NCBI GenBank assembly: GCA_030248195.1
Contig: JASAND010000839.1
Location: 1-64,000, forward strand
DNA: 64,000 nucleotides
Direction: 5' to 3'
From: Trissonchulus latispiculum
Taxonomy: Eukaryota > Nematoda > Enoplea > Enoplida > Ironidae
The notes under the pieces were generated by a model that worked only from the letters and a program-made list of their open reading frames with translations, had not been told where the DNA came from and made no database searches. Positions 21,114 to 33,794 of the stretch are shown in pieces. Positions within the stretch are counted from its first letter, which is position 1. Each line of letters begins with the position of its first letter. The position numbers and the translations under genes are program-made.

Positions 21114-23429
21114 GACAGGACCACACTTGCCCTTGCAGAGGCTAGAAGGCAGGCTGTAGGAAATACCAAGAAAAGGCTGGACCGCGAGGTGAGGCAATCT
21201 GTACGAAGAGATAAAGAATCATATTGGAATACGGTGGCAGAGGAAGCGAATCTGGCCTGTGCAGCTGGCAATTCGGCTACCTTGTTTAGGGTAGTCCGAT
21301 CTTTTGGCGACAGAGGTCCTCCACTGAGCGAATCTATCACTGATTCAGCCGGCCTCCCAATCACAAATTGGAGGAATAGGCTTAACCGATGGCGACAGCA
21401 CTTCTCGGATGTTTTGAACTGCCCTCCGCCTCAGCAGCCGGTAACAGATAATGACCTGGAATTCCATGGTTTTCTGAATATCAATGAGGACCCTCCAACG
21501 CAGGAAGAGGTACTAGATGCTTTGCGTTCGTTGAAACTTAATAAGGCACCTGGAGCGGATGGAATCACTGCAGAACTGTGGAAGTATGGTGGACATGGGC
21601 TTGCTGAAGCAATTACATCTTTACTTCGGGAAATATGGACCACTGGTGAACTGCCAAATGAATGGTACACTGCAATCATCATCCCGATTTATAAGAAAGG
21701 TGATAGAACGAACTGCGCCAACTATCGTGGCATATAGTTGCTGTCGACTGCCTTAAAAATCTTGGAAAGGATTCTTTATAAGAGAATGGCCAGTCGCTAT
21801 GATCAGATCCTCCGTCCAAATCAAGCTGGTTTCAGACCTGGGAGAGGCTGTCTTGATCAGATTTTCTCTTTACGCCAGATTATTGAAGGGAGATTTGAAT
21901 TCCGCCAGCCTACTTGCCTCGCTTTTATTGATTTTAAATCAGCATTCGACTCTGTAGACCGGCGAACGTTGTGGAATATACTGCGGTTTGATGGACTTCC
22001 CGAACAACTCGTAGCTATGCTGGAGCTTCTGTATTCGGATACTAGTAGCCGTGTTCGAGCTTACGGAGATGACTCTGAGGCTTTCAGGATCGCCTCCGGA
22101 GTGAGACAGGGAAGTCTATTATCACCGTTGTTATTCAACTGCGCAATAGACTGGGTCCTACGCACTGCTCTTGAAAATTATGACGGAGTTTGTTTTGATC
22201 AAGCCTCTCATCCTCTGTCGGATCTCGATTATGCTGACGACATTGTCCTTATGGCGGAGACTGCACCAATACTCCAAGCGATGACAAACGCAGTTAGTGT
22301 GGTGGCTGCGAGAGCTGGCCTGCTGATCAACGTTAGAAAGACGAAGGTCATGTTCAGTGCAACGAACCCTGCACCACTGACTGTTTATGGCGAAACTTTG
22401 GAAAACGTGGATCACTTTAACTATCTAGGAAGTGATGTATCCAACACTAGCGTAGCCAGAAAAAAATTTCGGGGGGGGGAATGCAAAATTTTTTCGGGGG
22501 TCTGGGGGCGAAGCCTCCCAGAAGCTGAGAAATTGTTCTATTTCGTGACGTTCGTGGAATTTTTACAGAGTATTCGTTGAAATTACAATAATTTTTAAGG
22601 CGCAGTGTGTGGTCATGCACCCAAATGATGCAGAAGGTGGTCAAAGTACACCAAATAGAGTAATTGGTACTCGTTTTTAAGCGCGAAACACGTATTATAA
22701 CGGTAAAATACACTTATTTCGCGCCGTTGATTTGTTTTGAAAATGGGCGTTTTACACATAGCAGGAAAAAATTCCTGGGGGGCAACACAATGTCGGGGGG
22801 GGAATTCCCCCATTCCCCCCCTGGCTACGCGCCTGGTATCCAATACTGGAAACCCTTCCTCGGAGGTCCGTCAACGCATCGCCAAGGCAAGCGTAGCCTT
22901 TCAGAAGCTTAATAAACTATGGACAAACCGGGATTTTGGTCTCCGTGTAAAAGTCAAGGTATATCTATCAATCGTGCGTCCTGTTCTTCTGTATGCTGCA
23001 GAATCCTGGCCTCGGCTGGAAGCTGACTTACAAAGACTTGAGGCGTTCGAATTGCGGTGTTTTAGACGCATTCTGAGGATAACCTACTTGGATAGAGTGA
23101 CAAATCAAGAGATCCGTAATCGTATTGGAGAAACTAGCAGGCTACATGCGGTCATACAGCGTCGTCGCCTCACCTGGTTAGGACATGTCCTGCGGCTCCC
23201 AGATGGTTCAATTGCTAAATCACTGGCTCTTGCGAAACCGCCAGTTCATTGGCGCCGACCAGCTGGTGGTGTTAGGCGAACCTGGCAGAGGACAGTATTC
23301 CAGGACCTACATTCTCTACGAACGCCATACGGAAGGCACTGGAAATCACAGTGGCGAGAGATTTGTGTGGACATGGCTGGCAACAGAGCTCAATGGCGTG
23401 AAACCGTTGCCAGGCTGATTGATGGATGA
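21114..23429 (+). pseudogene. RTE-like LINE reverse transcriptase, 5'-truncated and broken
   Basis: The frame enters in a linker region and carries RT motifs in order: LNKAPGADGITAELWK, IIPIYKKGDRTNCANYRGI, NQAGFRPGRGCLDQIF, DFKSAFDSVDRRTLW, GVRQGSLLSPLLFN, LDYADDIVLMAE. After an insertion come the C-terminal motifs VYLSIVRPVLLYAAESW and RRLTWLGHVLRL. Lesions: an in-frame TAG at 21735-21737 where the family has Ser (YRGI[S]LLS), and a 391-bp MITE with its 8-bp duplication at 22445-22843. The endonuclease is missing. Best match is the RTE group or a close relative; the clade is inferred from motifs only. Confidence 0.8.
22445..22835. mobile_element. hAT MITE inside the RTE-like ORF
   Basis: Left end cactagcgtagccag and right end ctggctacgcgcctg form a 15-bp TIR with three mismatches, flanked by the exact 8-bp duplication gtatccaa (22437-22444 and 22836-22843). 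The RT frame resumes correctly across the duplication, which confirms both boundaries. The interior has a gtctgggggcgaagcctcccaga hairpin near 22500. Confidence 0.9.
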
Positions 23430-23499
23430 TAGTGGTACCGGTGAAGCACTGGACACAGTGATGCCGTTTAAAGCAAAGCAACCCCCCATCACATTTCGG

Positions 23500-23888
23500 A
23501 GGTCAGCCAAGATTTACCCCCCCCAGACCCAAAGTTCCAGGGAAACTATGGAGGGGAGTGGCGGGCCGAAATTGACCCTCCCCCGAAAATGCCCCCCCCG
23601 AAACCCCCCCCCCCGGGATTTTGGGCTTACATCTTACTGATGTCTACATTTTTTCCAAAAATGGGCAAATTTTCAAAAATATTCCGGCTTCGACGGAGAT
23701 TTTTTCGTAAAAATCGCTATTTTTACCTTAAATCCTGGTATTTTCAAGAACTTTTAGTGTTTCCATGCAAAATACGCCAAAAAATACCATTTTTAGATCA
23801 TTTTTGCAAATTTGCAAAAATTTGGGTGGGCGGCGGTTCAGAGAAATTGCTGAGGGGAGGGTGCCTGCCCCGCGCCCAAATTACACCT
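23500..23888 (+). mobile_element. copy related to the 60280 MITE, boundaries partial
   Basis: Shares ggccgaaattgaccctcccc, cttaaatcctggtatttt and ccatgcaaaatacgcca with the element at 60280-60580. It ends in a different terminus, aaattacacctctg at 23888, so it may be a chimera or a related family. The left end was not found. Confidence 0.5.
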
Positions 23889-24739
23889 CTGGTCCGGAGC
23901 TCCGTAGCAGACAGGTCGCTCCGGAGCACGGAGTTTCTTTACACATCACTTTATATTAGTGGTAAAATTTTTGTTAGAAACTGTGATGCCAATGTTGTAC
24001 AGACATTTTCGTCCGTTTCTTCGGCTCAGCAGTAATCTTGTCAAGGTAAGCGCTCCAGCTTGTTTGGTGTTGCGTAGCGTTGCATAAGACTAAGTAAGTA
24101 TGATCATTGTTTATCTGGAGAATCTGTATTTGCCTGTTCAAAATGGTAGGAGTAGGGGCAGGTTAGGTTTGGTTTGTCGATCTTGGAAATTCCGAAAATG
24201 TTGACTTTTGGAAATATGCGGTTACAAATTTAATTCAAAAGTTATGTCCTAGAGGATATTCAATTACTAAACTAAAAAATGAAATAAACAATTTTAAATC
24301 AAAAAACTCAAAATACATTTGACATTTTCCAGGCATTTCATATTTCGTTTCATAAAACTTAAGCCCAAAATTATTTTATAATGACAACAGCTGCTGTAAT
24401 TACTTAAATTATCGGTGTAGTACACAGTGTGTACTCAAATTTACGTCACACATGGAACAGTACATATCCGCCCAGTTTCCCCATGCCAGGTGCAGGTGGT
24501 GCGCACCTGGTGAGGCTGGGCAGTTAGACGTATGGGGCTGTGAGCACTCATCGTTAGGATATGTATACTTTAATTCCATGGCACATATGTATATATTTGT
24601 GAATTGTAGAACATTCATGTAATTTTTGTAATGTATAGTATTTCATATATAGACTGCACCAAAAACCTGAGTTTAATTGTTGTCTTTTTGTGTTGGTTTA
24701 TAATTATATATACCTGGTTCAACGGATAGCATGTTATAT
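23889..24739. other. non-coding, no feature recognised
   Basis: Unique-looking AT-rich DNA. A short inverted pair, ctccggagc / gctccggag, lies near 23890-23930. Confidence 0.4.
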
Positions 24740-25535
24740 ACAAGAACCAAAAATGCTCCTTCGTCGCATGTAAAATACATATGAGTACTCTCAGGCAGGT
24801 TGTACAAAAACGGAAACTAGCCTGTAAAATGCATATGAGTGGCGTTGAGGTTGTAAATTAAGGAAAACAAGTTGCAACGGCTTAACATATGAGCCTGTCC
24901 TACAACGAGGCTCATATTGGCGTATGTCAGAATATAATTTGTCGATATTTGACCTTCATATAAATAGCACGTATATAAAGCTTTTCATTACAAAATTGTC
25001 CTTCACACATCTTGCCGCTAAGACATTATACTGTGCATACGCATTATACGGCATGCCACTTTGCGCTCTGACTCAGAGCCATGTGGGGAAAGCATTACGT
25101 ATGTGAGAGTAGTGTGTGTCATAGTGTTCCGAGAATACAGTAGGTGTGTACTGTACTATAGTGCTTCCGGAAATAGTAGGTGCCATGGTGTTTCGGGAAA
25201 CATCAGCTTGCAGGTACAGTTCAACTTGAGGTGTCGCAGTTCACTTCGTTCTGTCCATTTCTTTCAAGCCACAATGTTAACATGTTATGTCTATTCATTC
25301 GTTTTTTCCTTAATATGATGACCTGATGATCTTTAAGAAGGCTGCACTGTGACGCCAATATGAGCCTCGTTGTAGGACAGGCTCATATGTTAAGCCGTTG
25401 CAACTTGTTTTCCTTAATTTACAACCTCAACGCCACTCATATGCATTTTACAGGCTAGTTTCCGTTTTTGTACAACCTGCCTGAGAGTACTCATATGTAT
25501 TTTACATGCGACGAAGGAGCATTTTTGGTTCTTGT
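24740..25535. mobile_element. long-TIR element (183-bp arms), copy 1
   Basis: Left arm 24740-24922 and right arm 25353-25535 are near-perfect inverted repeats beginning ACAAGAACCAAAAATGCTCC. Each arm holds short inverted words (cgtcgcatgtaaaatacata; aggctcatattggcg). The roughly 430-bp centre has no ORF of note. A second copy is at 50398-51217 and a variant at 29726-30572. The target duplication is not clear. Confidence 0.85.
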
Positions 25536-25555
25536 TTTCCATTCTTTTACATATG

Positions 25556-26875
25556 TATGCGCAAAAAAGAACCAACCAACCAAATTTGACCACTTTTGAA
25601 AAATTTCATTTTTGACCGAAAATCGCCTAAGTCCCCACCCCACCCCACCACAGCACTCTACAGCCACTTTGAGCAAGCAGTTCTATGACAAAAGTCGCTC
25701 AGCTCGCTTAGGGCTTTCATTTGGAACCAAATTTGAACCACTTTTGAAAAATTTTATTTTGGACCACCTGACCCCTTACCGACCTGACACCTCAGACGGT
25801 CAAGTGGAGCCAGCCCAGCAAAATGGGTGCGTTGTACAGCAAAACCGACACCGGAAATGAGCTGGGCGCACCAGAAAACCCCTATAGAGAAAGTTTTGAG
25901 AGGCCAAGTAGAGCCTAGTATGGACTTCCAGGAAACGGTTGCCGACATGACCCTCCAGACGGCAAAGTGGAACCAGCCCAGCAAGATGGATAAGTCGGAC
26001 GGCAAAACGGACACCGGAAATGAGCTGGGCGCACCAGAAAACCCCTATAGAGAAAGTTTTGAGAGGCCAAGTAGAGCCTAGTATGGACCTCCAGGAAACG
26101 GTTGCCGACATGACCCTCCAGACGGCAAAGTGGAACCAGCCCAGCAACTTGGGTCAGTCGGGCAGAAAAACTGATATCGGGAATCGATTCTCCGTCCGCA
26201 AAAACCTTTGTACACAAGATTTGAGCCTTCCAGGTCGCAAAATAAGCGAAAAAACTAAGTTCAAAGTTGGACCCAAAATTCACCAACTTTGGCAGGCCAG
26301 TACCCAAAAATTACGCCCCCGGCAGGAAAATCATATAGCAATTGAACGACCCTGATATGTGTCCTATTTAGCCATATAGGCAGTATTGCCCCATATATAG
26401 CCCAGTCTGACTTATTAAGGTGACATTGAAGCATACTTTTTGGCCATTTTAGCGTTTTGACCGACTTTGGCCCCCCGTCAAAAATTTTTTCCGGCTCTGG
26501 GAGGCATAAAAACTAGCCTATCGGCTTATTTTTGTTGCGTACTCCAAGAATATATATGGTTTTCATAGGCAAAAATTTTTCTATCTGTTGTTATTAAAGC
26601 TACAAAACCCCCTTACCAGACGTCAAAGCGGAGAACCGGAAAAAAAAAAAAAACATCACTCTCGTAAGCGATTTTTGGCGTAACTTTTTAACGGAAAGTG
26701 GTACGGGGATGAAACTTCGCACACATACTAAACTCGACACGTACAATTTTTTGCGCACATAATCTGCGCAGGATCTGCGCAGGAATCTGCGCAGCTTCTG
26801 CGCAGCCTTGTTTTACACGGTCATTCGACCATTTTCACTCATATTATAGGGGTCGCTACCGCGACCCCTATGATA
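25556..26875 (-). repeat. composite repeat Y, copy 1 (two minisatellites plus hairpin end)
   Basis: Reverse-orientation copy of 56365-57800. It contains, in order, a 149-bp direct repeat (ccactttt at 25590 and 25739), a 163-bp tandem block (gctgggc at 25861 and 26024), a unique middle, a cluster of ctgcgcag words near 26765-26805, and a terminal hairpin aggggtcgctaccgcgacccct near 26848-26870. ORFs on both strands are repeat shadows. Possibly a Helitron-like or satellite-bearing non-autonomous element; superfamily unproven. Confidence 0.7.
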
Positions 26876-27400
26876 TATATATATAGTTACACTATATATA
26901 TACGTATATCATGGGGTAGCTCGGAGAGCACCCCATAATATGAGCTAAAACGGTCAAATGCAGCCTTTGAAAACGTTAATTAAGCAAAACTAATTAACGG
27001 TAAGGAGTTGAGAGCTAAATTTTGCATTTCTGAAATCTCCAGGCCAAGAGCTTTCGAATGATACCAAACTTGCCCGGAAAAAATACTTTGAAAAAATCGA
27101 CTTTTCTGACCACTTTGTATGTGTGTTTTTTTTTCTGTTGTGTTCGTCCTTTACGCTTTTGTACAATTTTGTGTCCAACGGATTTTTCACATGGCTTATG
27201 GTGGTAACCTCTACCTATTATTATCTTGTTAGCATAACCATGAACCTGTTCACTATTGATTATTTTTGCCCAATTTGGCTCCTAGCGATTTTTACAGACT
27301 GTCAAACATGGGTTTGCGAAGCGTTTGGACTTAGAAATTTTTCGAGGCCCCAACATAGAAAATTGTCAAAAAGTCGTCCAAAACAGCGTTTTTCGGCCAT
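26876..27400. other. non-coding spacer before satellite
   Basis: AT repeats near 26873-26909, then unique DNA. No supported gene. Confidence 0.4.
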
Positions 27401-29540
27401 TTGGTGGTGCGCATATATAGTAAATCGGGGTCGCTGAAAACGATGAGCATATCGCCGAAACCGACGGATGTGACCCTCGGGCTGCATGGCGCCCGTGGTT
27501 CCTCGCCCAGGGTCAAAGTGGGGAAAAGTCGCTAAAAACGACTATTTTTGGCCTTTCTGGAGCAGCCATATATAGTAAATCGGGGTCGCTGAACACGATA
27601 GGTATGTTTGCTTCTCCGTGTGGTGCCGCTATTGCGCTGCACTGCGATGCGGCAGCCGCAGCGACGCTGCAGGTGCAGCACCGTATATACAGCACGCCCT
27701 GTAACTTGCAATAGACAAGTTGTAACTGCCTGAAAGCTTGCCCTTATATAGTAAGACGGGGTCGCTGAACACGATGAGAGTATCCTCATCGCTGTGCGGC
27801 GCTGCTATCGTGCTGCGCTGTGGCGCTGCCGGTGCAGCACCGTACAGCACGCCCTGTAACTTGAAATGGACAAGTTGAAACTGCCTGAAAGCTTGCCCTT
27901 ATATAGTAAATCGGGGTCGCTGAACACGATGAGCATATTGTCGACGCTGTGCGGTGCTGCTATCGTGCTGCGCTGCGGCGCTGCAGCCGCAGCACGCTCT
28001 GTAACTTGAAATAGACAAGTTGAAACTGCCTGAAAGCTTGCCATTATATAGTAAATCGGGGTCGCTGAACACTATGAGAGTATCCTCGTCGCTGTGCGGC
28101 GCTGCTATCGTGCTGCGCTGCGGCGCTGCAGGTGCAGCACCGTACAGCACGCTCTGTAACTTGAAATAGACAAGTTGAAACTGCCTGAAAGCTTGCCCTT
28201 ATATAGTAAGTCGGGGTCGCTGAACACGATGAGCATATTGTCGACGCTGTGCGGTGCTGCTATCGTGCTGCGCTGCGGCGCTGCAGCCGCAGCACGCTCT
28301 GTAACTTGAAATAGACAAGTTGAAACTGCCTGAAAGCTTGCCCTTATATAGTAAATCGGGGTCGCTGAACACGATGAGCATATTGTCGACGCTGTGCGGT
28401 GCTGCTATCGTGCTGCGCTGCGGCGCTGCAGCCGCAGCACGCTCTGTAACTTGAAATAGACAAGTTGAAACTGCCTGAAAGCTTGCCCTTATATAGTAAA
28501 TCGGGGTCGCTGAACACGATGAGCATATTGTCGACGCTGTGCGGTGCTGCTATCGTGCTGCGCTGCGGCGCTGCAGCCGCAGCACGCTCTGTAACTTGAA
28601 ATAGACAAGTTGAAACTGCCTGAAAGCTTGCCCTTATATAGTAAATCTTGGTCGCTGAACACGATGAGCATATTGTCGACGCTGTGCGGTGCTGCTATCG
28701 TGCTGCGCTGCGGCGCTGCAGCCGCAGCACGCTCTGTAACTTGAAATAGACAAGTTGAAACTGCCTGAAAGCTTGCCCTTATATAGTAAATCGGGGTCGC
28801 TGAACACTATGAGAGTATCCTCGTCGCTGTGCGGCGCTGCTATCGTGCTGCGCTGCAGGTGCAGCACCGTACAGCACGCCCTGTAACTTGAAATGGACAA
28901 GTTGAAACTGCCTGAAAGCTTGCCCTTATATAGTAAATCGGGGTCGCTGAACACGATGAGAGTATCCTCGTCGCTGTGCGGCGCTGCTATCGTGCTGCGC
29001 TGCGGCGCTGCAGGTGCAGCACCGTACAGCACGCTCTGTAACTTGAAATAGACAAGTTGAAATTGCCTGAAAGCTTGCCCTTATATAGTAAGTCGGGGTC
29101 GCTGAACACGATGAGCATATTGTCGACGCTGTCCGGTGCTGCTATCGTGCTGCGCTGCGGCGCTGCAGCCGCAGGACGCTCTGTAACTTGAAATAGACAT
29201 GTTGAAACTGCCTGAAAGCTTGCCTTTATATAGTAAATCGACTACGCTCGTTTCAATGGGCATATTGCCGAAACCGATGGAAGTGACCAGTGGTCACTAC
29301 GGCCTAGGGGACCTATTGACCAGTGGTCAAACGGCCTAAAACAGCGTTTTTTGGCGTTTTGGTCGGGGGCATTTATAGTAAATCGACTACGCTCGTTTCA
29401 ATGGGCATATTGCCGAAACCGATGGAAGTGACCACTGGTCACTACGGCCTAGGGGACCTATTGACCACTGGTCAAACGGCCTAAAACATGCGTTTTTGGC
29501 GTTTTGGTCGGGGGCATTTATAATAAATCGACTACGCTCG
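27400..29540. repeat. satellite array, 145- and 155-bp monomers
   Basis: Using the landmark tatag, monomers start at 27416, 27571, 27747, 27902, 28047, 28202, 28347, 28492, 28637, 28782, 28929, 29084, 29229 and 29374. Two main types occur: A (145 bp, agcatattgtcgacgctg) and B (155 bp, agagtatcctcgtcgctg plus an extra ggtgcagcaccgta segment). From 27747 the order is B A B A A A A B' B A, where B' is 147 bp. The flanking units (27416-27600 and 29229-29540) are older variants with cgccgaaaccga. A monomers are nearly identical. Minus-strand ORFs here are shadows because 145 is not a multiple of 3. Confidence 0.9.
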
Positions 29541-29725
29541 TTTCAATGGGCTTATCGCCGAAACCGACGGATGTGACCCTCGGGCTGCATGGCGTCCGTG
29601 GTTCCCCGGCCAGGGTCAACGTTGGGAAAAGTCCCCAAAAACAGCGGTGGGTGGGTCCTGTGTGGGTCAAAATGAGAGCGAATATGCTGCCACGTACTCA
29701 ACAACAATACCAAAAATGGAAGAAG

Positions 29726-30572
29726 ACAAGTAGGAAAAATGCTCCTTGCAGTCGCATGTAAAATGCAATATGAGCTAAGGGCAGCATTTAAATACGTAAA
29801 AGACAAGATTTAAAATGCTTAATATGAGCCAGCATTTAAATGTGTAAAAGACAAGATTTAAATGCTTAATATGAGCAGCTCGCTTTCTCGGGCTCATATT
29901 GACGCCTTCAAGCTTGTAAGTAAACCTCAAGGTACTCAGTGAGGGTCAAGAAATGTCGACTAAAATGTATATATACATCTCCTGACCTAAACGCCTCTAT
30001 TAGTCGCTACAAAGACAACTGCAGGAACTGTCAGATCCTTATTCAGCACACTACACAGCAATAATGATAATGATCGTAATGACGTTATAGCTCTAGCCCC
30101 GCATATTATAGCGCTTGTTATATTACGTCATATATATATAGTTTAGCTTACATACTAGTGCGATTTCAGCTGGCAGCTTGTTATAACTGACTTCTGAAAG
30201 AGATGAGCTGGACTGTAAGTACAGAAATAAGCTGACATGTAATACTTTTTCGAAATAAAAGCGTTTGTTTTAATTAAATTACTTAGAGTTATCTTGTGGT
30301 TAGACAACTTGACAAATAAATAGGAATTTGACGCATGTCACATTGGCGAAAATAACGGGCCTTGAAGGAGTTATTTAAGTGGCTGTAAATGTGGCGTCAA
30401 TATGAGCCCGAGAAAGCGAGCTGCTCATATTAAGCATTTAAATCTTGTCTTTTACACATTTAAATGCTGGCTCATATTAAGCATTTTAAATCTTGTCTTT
30501 ACGTATTTAAATGTTGCCCTTAGCTCATATTGCATTTTACATGCGACTGCAAGGAGCATTTTTCCTACTTGT
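29726..30572. mobile_element. long-TIR element, divergent variant
   Basis: Inverted arms 29726-29906 and 30393-30572 begin ACAAGTAGGAAAAATGCTCC and share the GGAGCATTTTT end, the cgcatgtaaaatg word and the ctcatattgacgcc inner boundary with the 24740 family. Arms also contain an internal duplicate (agacaagatttaaa..gcttaatatgagc). No transposase. Confidence 0.85.
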
Positions 30573-30770
30573 ATATATATATATATGATTTTAGTATACA
30601 CAATCAAACTGTTGTTATTGATGGTTAGCTTTAGTTTAACCTTTAGTTTCTCTCTCTTTTTTTAATCCAAAAATTTCATTACTGTTTTTTTGAAAAACGG
30701 GCTCATTTTCGAAAAATCACCATTTGTTTGTTGTTAGCAAAATTTAGCTGATTTTTTTGCTTGCAAGTTG

Positions 30771-31090
30771 CTGGGTTTATTTTAGGCGAAAAAAGTAGGT
30801 GTGGGAAGAGTTTGGAGGGGGAGTCCCCCCCGCTAGTGGGGGAGGTCCAAAAGTGGGGGGATAAAATGGGCTGAAAATGCTAAACTGTTTTCTACATGTA
30901 GTGCTGTAACTAAGCTAAACACTGCTCAAAAATGAAGTTTTAGTACCGAAGTAGACGATTTGTGACCAAAAAATCCCGGCAAAGCTGGCAAATTTGGCAA
31001 TTTCTGGGCACCCTAGGGTGTGTGGGGGAAGAGCCTAAAAAAGTGGTGAGACCCAAAAAATATGGGGCACCCCCGCTAAGGTAAACCCAG
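30771..31090. mobile_element. CTGGGTTTA MITE with 5-bp TSD, copy 1
   Basis: Ends CTGGGTTTA / TAAACCCAG are flanked by the exact 5-bp repeat agttg (30766-30770 and 31091-31095). 320 bp, non-coding, with G-runs and the word ttctgggcaccctag. Homologous to 63588-63868, which also has a 5-bp duplication. Superfamily not assigned. Confidence 0.8.
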
Positions 31091-31375
31091 AGTTGTGGAA
31101 GGGTACGTATATGTATAACAAAATGGAAGGGGGTGTTAAATCGGGTTCCCATGTTTTGGGGGATTGCCCCCCCAGGAAGTGTTGAGTGTGTCTTAAAAGC
31201 TCGGCTGGGAAGCCTCTGCAGCTAATATTCAATCATAAATTGCACATGAAGTCGAATTCAGCTCAATTTATATAGGGTGTCTGTATTACGTAAGAAAGAA
31301 AGGTTCATACGTATGAATCCTGTCTGATGTACGTAGGCTTATTATGTTTGTGATTTTATCTTTTTTTCTTTGTAG

Positions 31376-31583
31376 AAACCTTCATCATCAGTGCTGTTTT
31401 CATCATCTTCTGGAGGACATTTACCCGATGACGGCTTGACTCTGAAGGATTTTGTGGCGGCAACTGAAGTAGACGGTCTGTCGCCATCCCCATCTTCCCA
31501 GTTGGGGTCCTCGGATGCCGCCGAATCCAGCGGGATGCCCTCCTACCTATCTCCTTTGCAGTTGCAGGGCAAAGGACGAAAGA
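31376..31583 (+). CDS. CDK5RAP1: CDK5RAP1 exon a (linker before UPF0004 domain)
   Basis: Acceptor ctttgtag|AAACC, donor AAAGA|gtgagt, phase 0 in, phase 1 out. Encodes a Ser-rich linker ending LQLQGKGRK, which leads into the conserved ETYGCQMN of the next exon. Upstream coding exons were not recognised. Confidence 0.75.
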
Positions 31584-33758
31584 GTGAGTTTGAGCGCCAA
31601 CCATCCCTTAAGGGTTAATTTCACTGTTGTGAACGCTCAAAGACGCGCGCCGACGCTTCCAACTGTAACCAGGGTTTTTGTGTAAAATACTGTGTATTTA
31701 CACAAAAAAATAAATTTACACAGTGAAAAAACTAATTTACACAACAAAATACACAGCCAAATTTTCGAAAATTTTTACAAAAAGTGCTCTGAAAAAAATA
31801 GTTTTCAAGTCTTTAAGCTTTAAAAAAGCGCTAGCTTTTAACTGGGGGCTGCCGCCCCCAGACCCCCGCCTGTTTCCAATGGTTTAGAATGGTTTTGTGC
31901 ATTTCTGCATCAACATGGTTATGGGTGTTTTATTCTCCTAAGTCCTAATGCTTCTACTTATACAGTTGCGTATAATTCATTTTCGTACTGCATGCAAATA
32001 TTCGTAAATAGTATTTAACTATACGATTTTCTGAAGCTAGTATTATTCAATATTTCTTGTATATATAATAATAAAAGCAGTCAGAGCCTAAAAATAGTTG
32101 CCATACAACCCAGGAAATGTTCAATACGAAAGCTAAAGGAATACAACTTTTCAATGCCGTTTCTGCCGTTAATTTAAAAAATTTCTCAACTTCTGGGGGC
32201 TCTGCCCCCCAGACCCCCCTCCTTTGTTTTGGGTACGTATCTATTGTATAATATATAATTGGTGTGTCTGTACTATGGAGCCGTCCCCAGTAGCAGTTAA
32301 AGCATCGAACCTTAGTACGTGACCAGCAAGTTTGTGAAAAAATTATTCCAAAAAGTTGAAAAAAATAAAAAATTCGTTTCAGTAGGCGAAGTGTTTTTCA
32401 GAAATTTGAATTTGTCCAATCCAAGTTTTGACATTTAATGAATTAATCTTTTTAAACATTTCCATTATGAATTCTATTGCAATTTACAAACCCCCGCGTG
32501 GCTTCTTCCAAAATGTTACACAAGTGCAGTTGGCATAACTTTGTCTTGAATGGTCCGAAAATAGCATTGTAGCAAGAAAATAACGTCTACATGTATTTTA
32601 TTTATATTACAATTGAAAAACGACACTTTTAAATTTTACACAACTTCAAACAAAAATACACAGTGAAATTTAAATTTACACAGATTTACACAGGTCCGAT
32701 TTTGAAAAAAACCCTGACTGTAACATAGCGTTTTAGCAATTTAAATAAATGCCATTGTACGTAGCGGGTTCGCGCTCACGGACGCTTTGCATACGCGCCT
32801 CTACACGCGGCTGTTTGCGGCTGGAGCTATGAAATCACCATAATGCTTGATTTGGTTGAAGAACGTTCTGGAAAGAAAAGAAAGTGAAGCGTATTGTAGG
32901 TTGTTTCGATTGAAAAAATGTCGAACATTATGTTTTTCTGTTTTCTAGAAATTTTGGATTGGCCAAAATATATTCCGATTGGTTTCTTTGTTGACTGCTG
33001 CAGTCATGATGTGCTGTGCTGTATATACTGTGTTTTTGCAATCATTTTTTAAACTGTGTTTTTAATCTTTTCTTCAGTTCTATTTGAAACGTATGGCTGT
33101 CAGATGAATGTGAATGATACGGAAGTGGCCCGTGGCATTCTGCGCAACTACGGCTACCGTGATGCAACCGATCTTACAGAGGTACGAATACGTATAAATG
33201 AGTTTTGCCTGGGTTTTCTTTAGTGGGGGAGCGAGAGCGCCTCCCGCCCACTTTTTTGGCCCCTCCCCCAACTGACCCCTCGTCCTTCCCCAACTTTCTT
33301 GGGATTCCCCCCACTCACTATAGGGTGCCCAGAAAATGCCAAATTTTATGCGTTTTGCTCGAAATTATCAAAATTTTTCCGGCTTTGCCGGAATTTTTTT
33401 GGTCAAAAATCGTTTATTTTGGTACCTATTAAAAATTGACTTAGCACTTTTTAGCTTAGGTGTACGTAGTAGTATGCATAGAAAACACGCAATTTTTACC
33501 GGATTTTTAGCATGTTTAGCCCATTTTATTTCCCCCACCTCTACTTTTCCCCACTTTTGGTCTCCCCTCTCCCCACTTTTTTGGCCTAGCTGTTTGTGTG
33601 CTGTTTGCACGATGCGTCTTCTCCGAGAAACTACCAAATTTGACTGCGTAACTTTGTGTCGACAATTTCTTTTCCAACTTTAGCATAAAATAATCCAAGG
33701 ATCTGGGTTTAATTTAGGCGAAAAAGTGGAGGTAAGTGCCCCTCTCCCCTCACTGGTA

Positions 33759-33794
<36 letters not shown>

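Noticed and set aside
25754..26355. ORFs in the 163-bp tandem region on both strands, also at 56904-57532
   Set aside because: Tandem-repeat shadows on both strands without domain motifs; the order is shared with a non-coding repeat copy.
27513..29263. Repeated minus-strand ORFs of about 60 codons in the satellite
   Set aside because: They are satellite shadows. The 145-bp period is not a multiple of three and each frame ends in the next unit.
27400..29540. CRISPR-like regular repeats
   Set aside because: No short repeats with unique spacers; monomers are contiguous satellite units in a eukaryotic context.
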